NCBI GenBank assembly: GCA_041399205.1
Contig: JAWKTK010000007.1
Location: 271,401 to 335,400 of the forward strand
Origin: JAGQOZ01 sp041399205
GTDB taxonomy: Bacteria; Planctomycetota; Planctomycetia; Pirellulales; Pirellulaceae
Direction: 5' to 3'
DNA: 64,000 nucleotides
Shown here: positions 63,545-64,000 of the stretch, piece by piece
Position numbering within the stretch: the stretch's first letter is position 1
Layout: each line of letters begins with the position of its first letter
The notes under the pieces: generated by a model
What the model saw: the letters and a program-made list of their open reading frames with translations, nothing else
Told to the model about the DNA's origin: nothing
The model's database searches: none
Position numbers and translations under genes: made by a program

Positions 63545-63952
63545 GTGAAAGAAAACGCATATGCCAGTCCGTCCGCGAACACGAGCAGCGGGCGCGAAAT
63601 CCGATTCGATTTTGGACATGCGTTTGCATATCTACTGCCCGTTGTAACGATTCTCTGGACTTGTTTTTTCTATGCCTATGCATTTCGCGTTATTTATTCA
63701 CTTGGACGCTGGCCTGGTTTTGAAGAACACGGTGATCTAGACGAGACGTTGTATCAGGAGCTTCTTAGCTCAGCGCTGTTCGTCTTGTTCTTCTTAATCC
63801 CTATTTGGTCACTTACGCTTGGCGTGTGTGCGGTTCTTTCGAAAGCGTACCGAACGGAGAATGTCCTTCGTGCGGTCTTAATCACTTGGATTGTAATATT
63901 AGTTGTGGTCGTGCTCGATCCTGGTGGACATTTTGCATGGTTCTTGGGTTGA
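63545..63952 (+). CDS. Small membrane protein of unknown function
   Basis: GTG 63545 is chosen because GGAGAG lies 7 bp upstream; a TTG at 63530 is the longer alternative. The 135-residue product has three likely membrane helices: AFAYLLPVVTILWTCFFYAY, SSALFVLFFLIPIWSLTLGV and VLRAVLITWIVILVVVVLDP. The N-terminus is polar and Ser-rich. No family is recognised. After its stop the window ends with 48 bp of uninformative sequence. Confidence 0.7.
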   Translation: MKENAYASPSANTSSGREIRFDFGHAFAYLLPVVTILWTCFFYAYAFRVIYSLGRWPGFEEHGDLDETLYQELLSSALFVLFFLIPIWSLTLGVCAVLSKAYRTENVLRAVLITWIVILVVVVLDPGGHFAWFLG

Positions 63953-64000
63953 CCCGTTGCGAATGGATGCCTTTGGCCATTAGTTCAGATCACGGTGATA

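Overview
The window comes from a planctomycete, most likely of the Pirellulales/Rhodopirellula-Blastopirellula type. The signs are a DUF1549/DUF1553 protein with a planctomycete cytochrome domain next to a DUF1501 protein, a DUF1559 pilin-like protein, a DUF1080 protein, several secreted proteins that open with the planctomycete extracellular motif (LE.R.LLTA type), dockerin-like EF-hand pairs at secreted C-termini, PEP-CTERM tails, and a chlorite-dismutase-like HemQ. Few genes share operons, and many neighbours are on opposite strands.

Layout. 1-310 holds hairpin-forming repeats. From about 311 to 17,750 almost every gene is recognisable but broken by many small indels: an unidentified stretch, a rhomboid protease, an SDR oxidoreductase, a Gfo/Idh/MocA oxidoreductase, a membrane-anchored planctomycete protein, thiS-thiG, a DinG-type helicase, a very large LTD/CotH/dockerin protein, a DUF1559 protein and the first of two tandem FG-GAP/VCBS proteins. 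Family motifs are intact between the frame changes and gene lengths are near full, so I read this as poor base-level consensus rather than decay. From about 17.75 kb on, reading frames are long and clean, with a few isolated breaks (PEP-CTERM gene at 32.3-33.0 kb, metal ABC ATPase at 40.68 kb, PrkA at 47.85 kb, cold-shock protein at 54.5 kb).

The clean part holds: the second VCBS protein; a minus-strand group of DUF1549 protein, a 0.7 kb repeat array, DUF1501 protein and a deacylase/serine-hydrolase fusion; a three-gene HlyD-FtsX-ATPase exporter operon; CutC fused to a double zinc ribbon; a second large CotH/LTD protein; a DUF1080 protein; a Mn/Zn-type ABC transporter whose permease carries its own DtxR-like domain; HemQ; and a five-gene PrkA-YeaH-small protein-SpoVR-unknown stress operon. 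Next come a lone receiver-domain protein, HemW, a secreted sugar dehydrogenase, a double cold-shock-domain protein, a degenerate hybrid kinase, a sugar isomerase, ScpB, a Fic protein, a secreted M14 carboxypeptidase, and a small group of uncharacterised proteins (OB-fold plus a possible RNase-like domain, a zinc-ribbon protein, a membrane protein).

How the genes fit together. Six secreted proteins share the same C-terminal dockerin-like pair (GDxNxDGxFxSxDLVxVFQ followed by GDWNxDGxFxSxDLVxxFQ). Four of them have the N-terminal planctomycete extracellular motif and no PEP-CTERM tail; the other two have an ordinary signal peptide and end in PEP-CTERM. No phage, IS, CRISPR, rRNA or tRNA gene was seen. 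The observations I rate most worth following are the repeat array that has copied the 3' end of its neighbouring gene, the shared double zinc ribbon in CutC and a 93-residue protein, the pseudo-receiver with Asp replaced by Glu, the two unknown members of the PrkA operon, and the secreted OB-fold protein with a toxin-like C-terminus.
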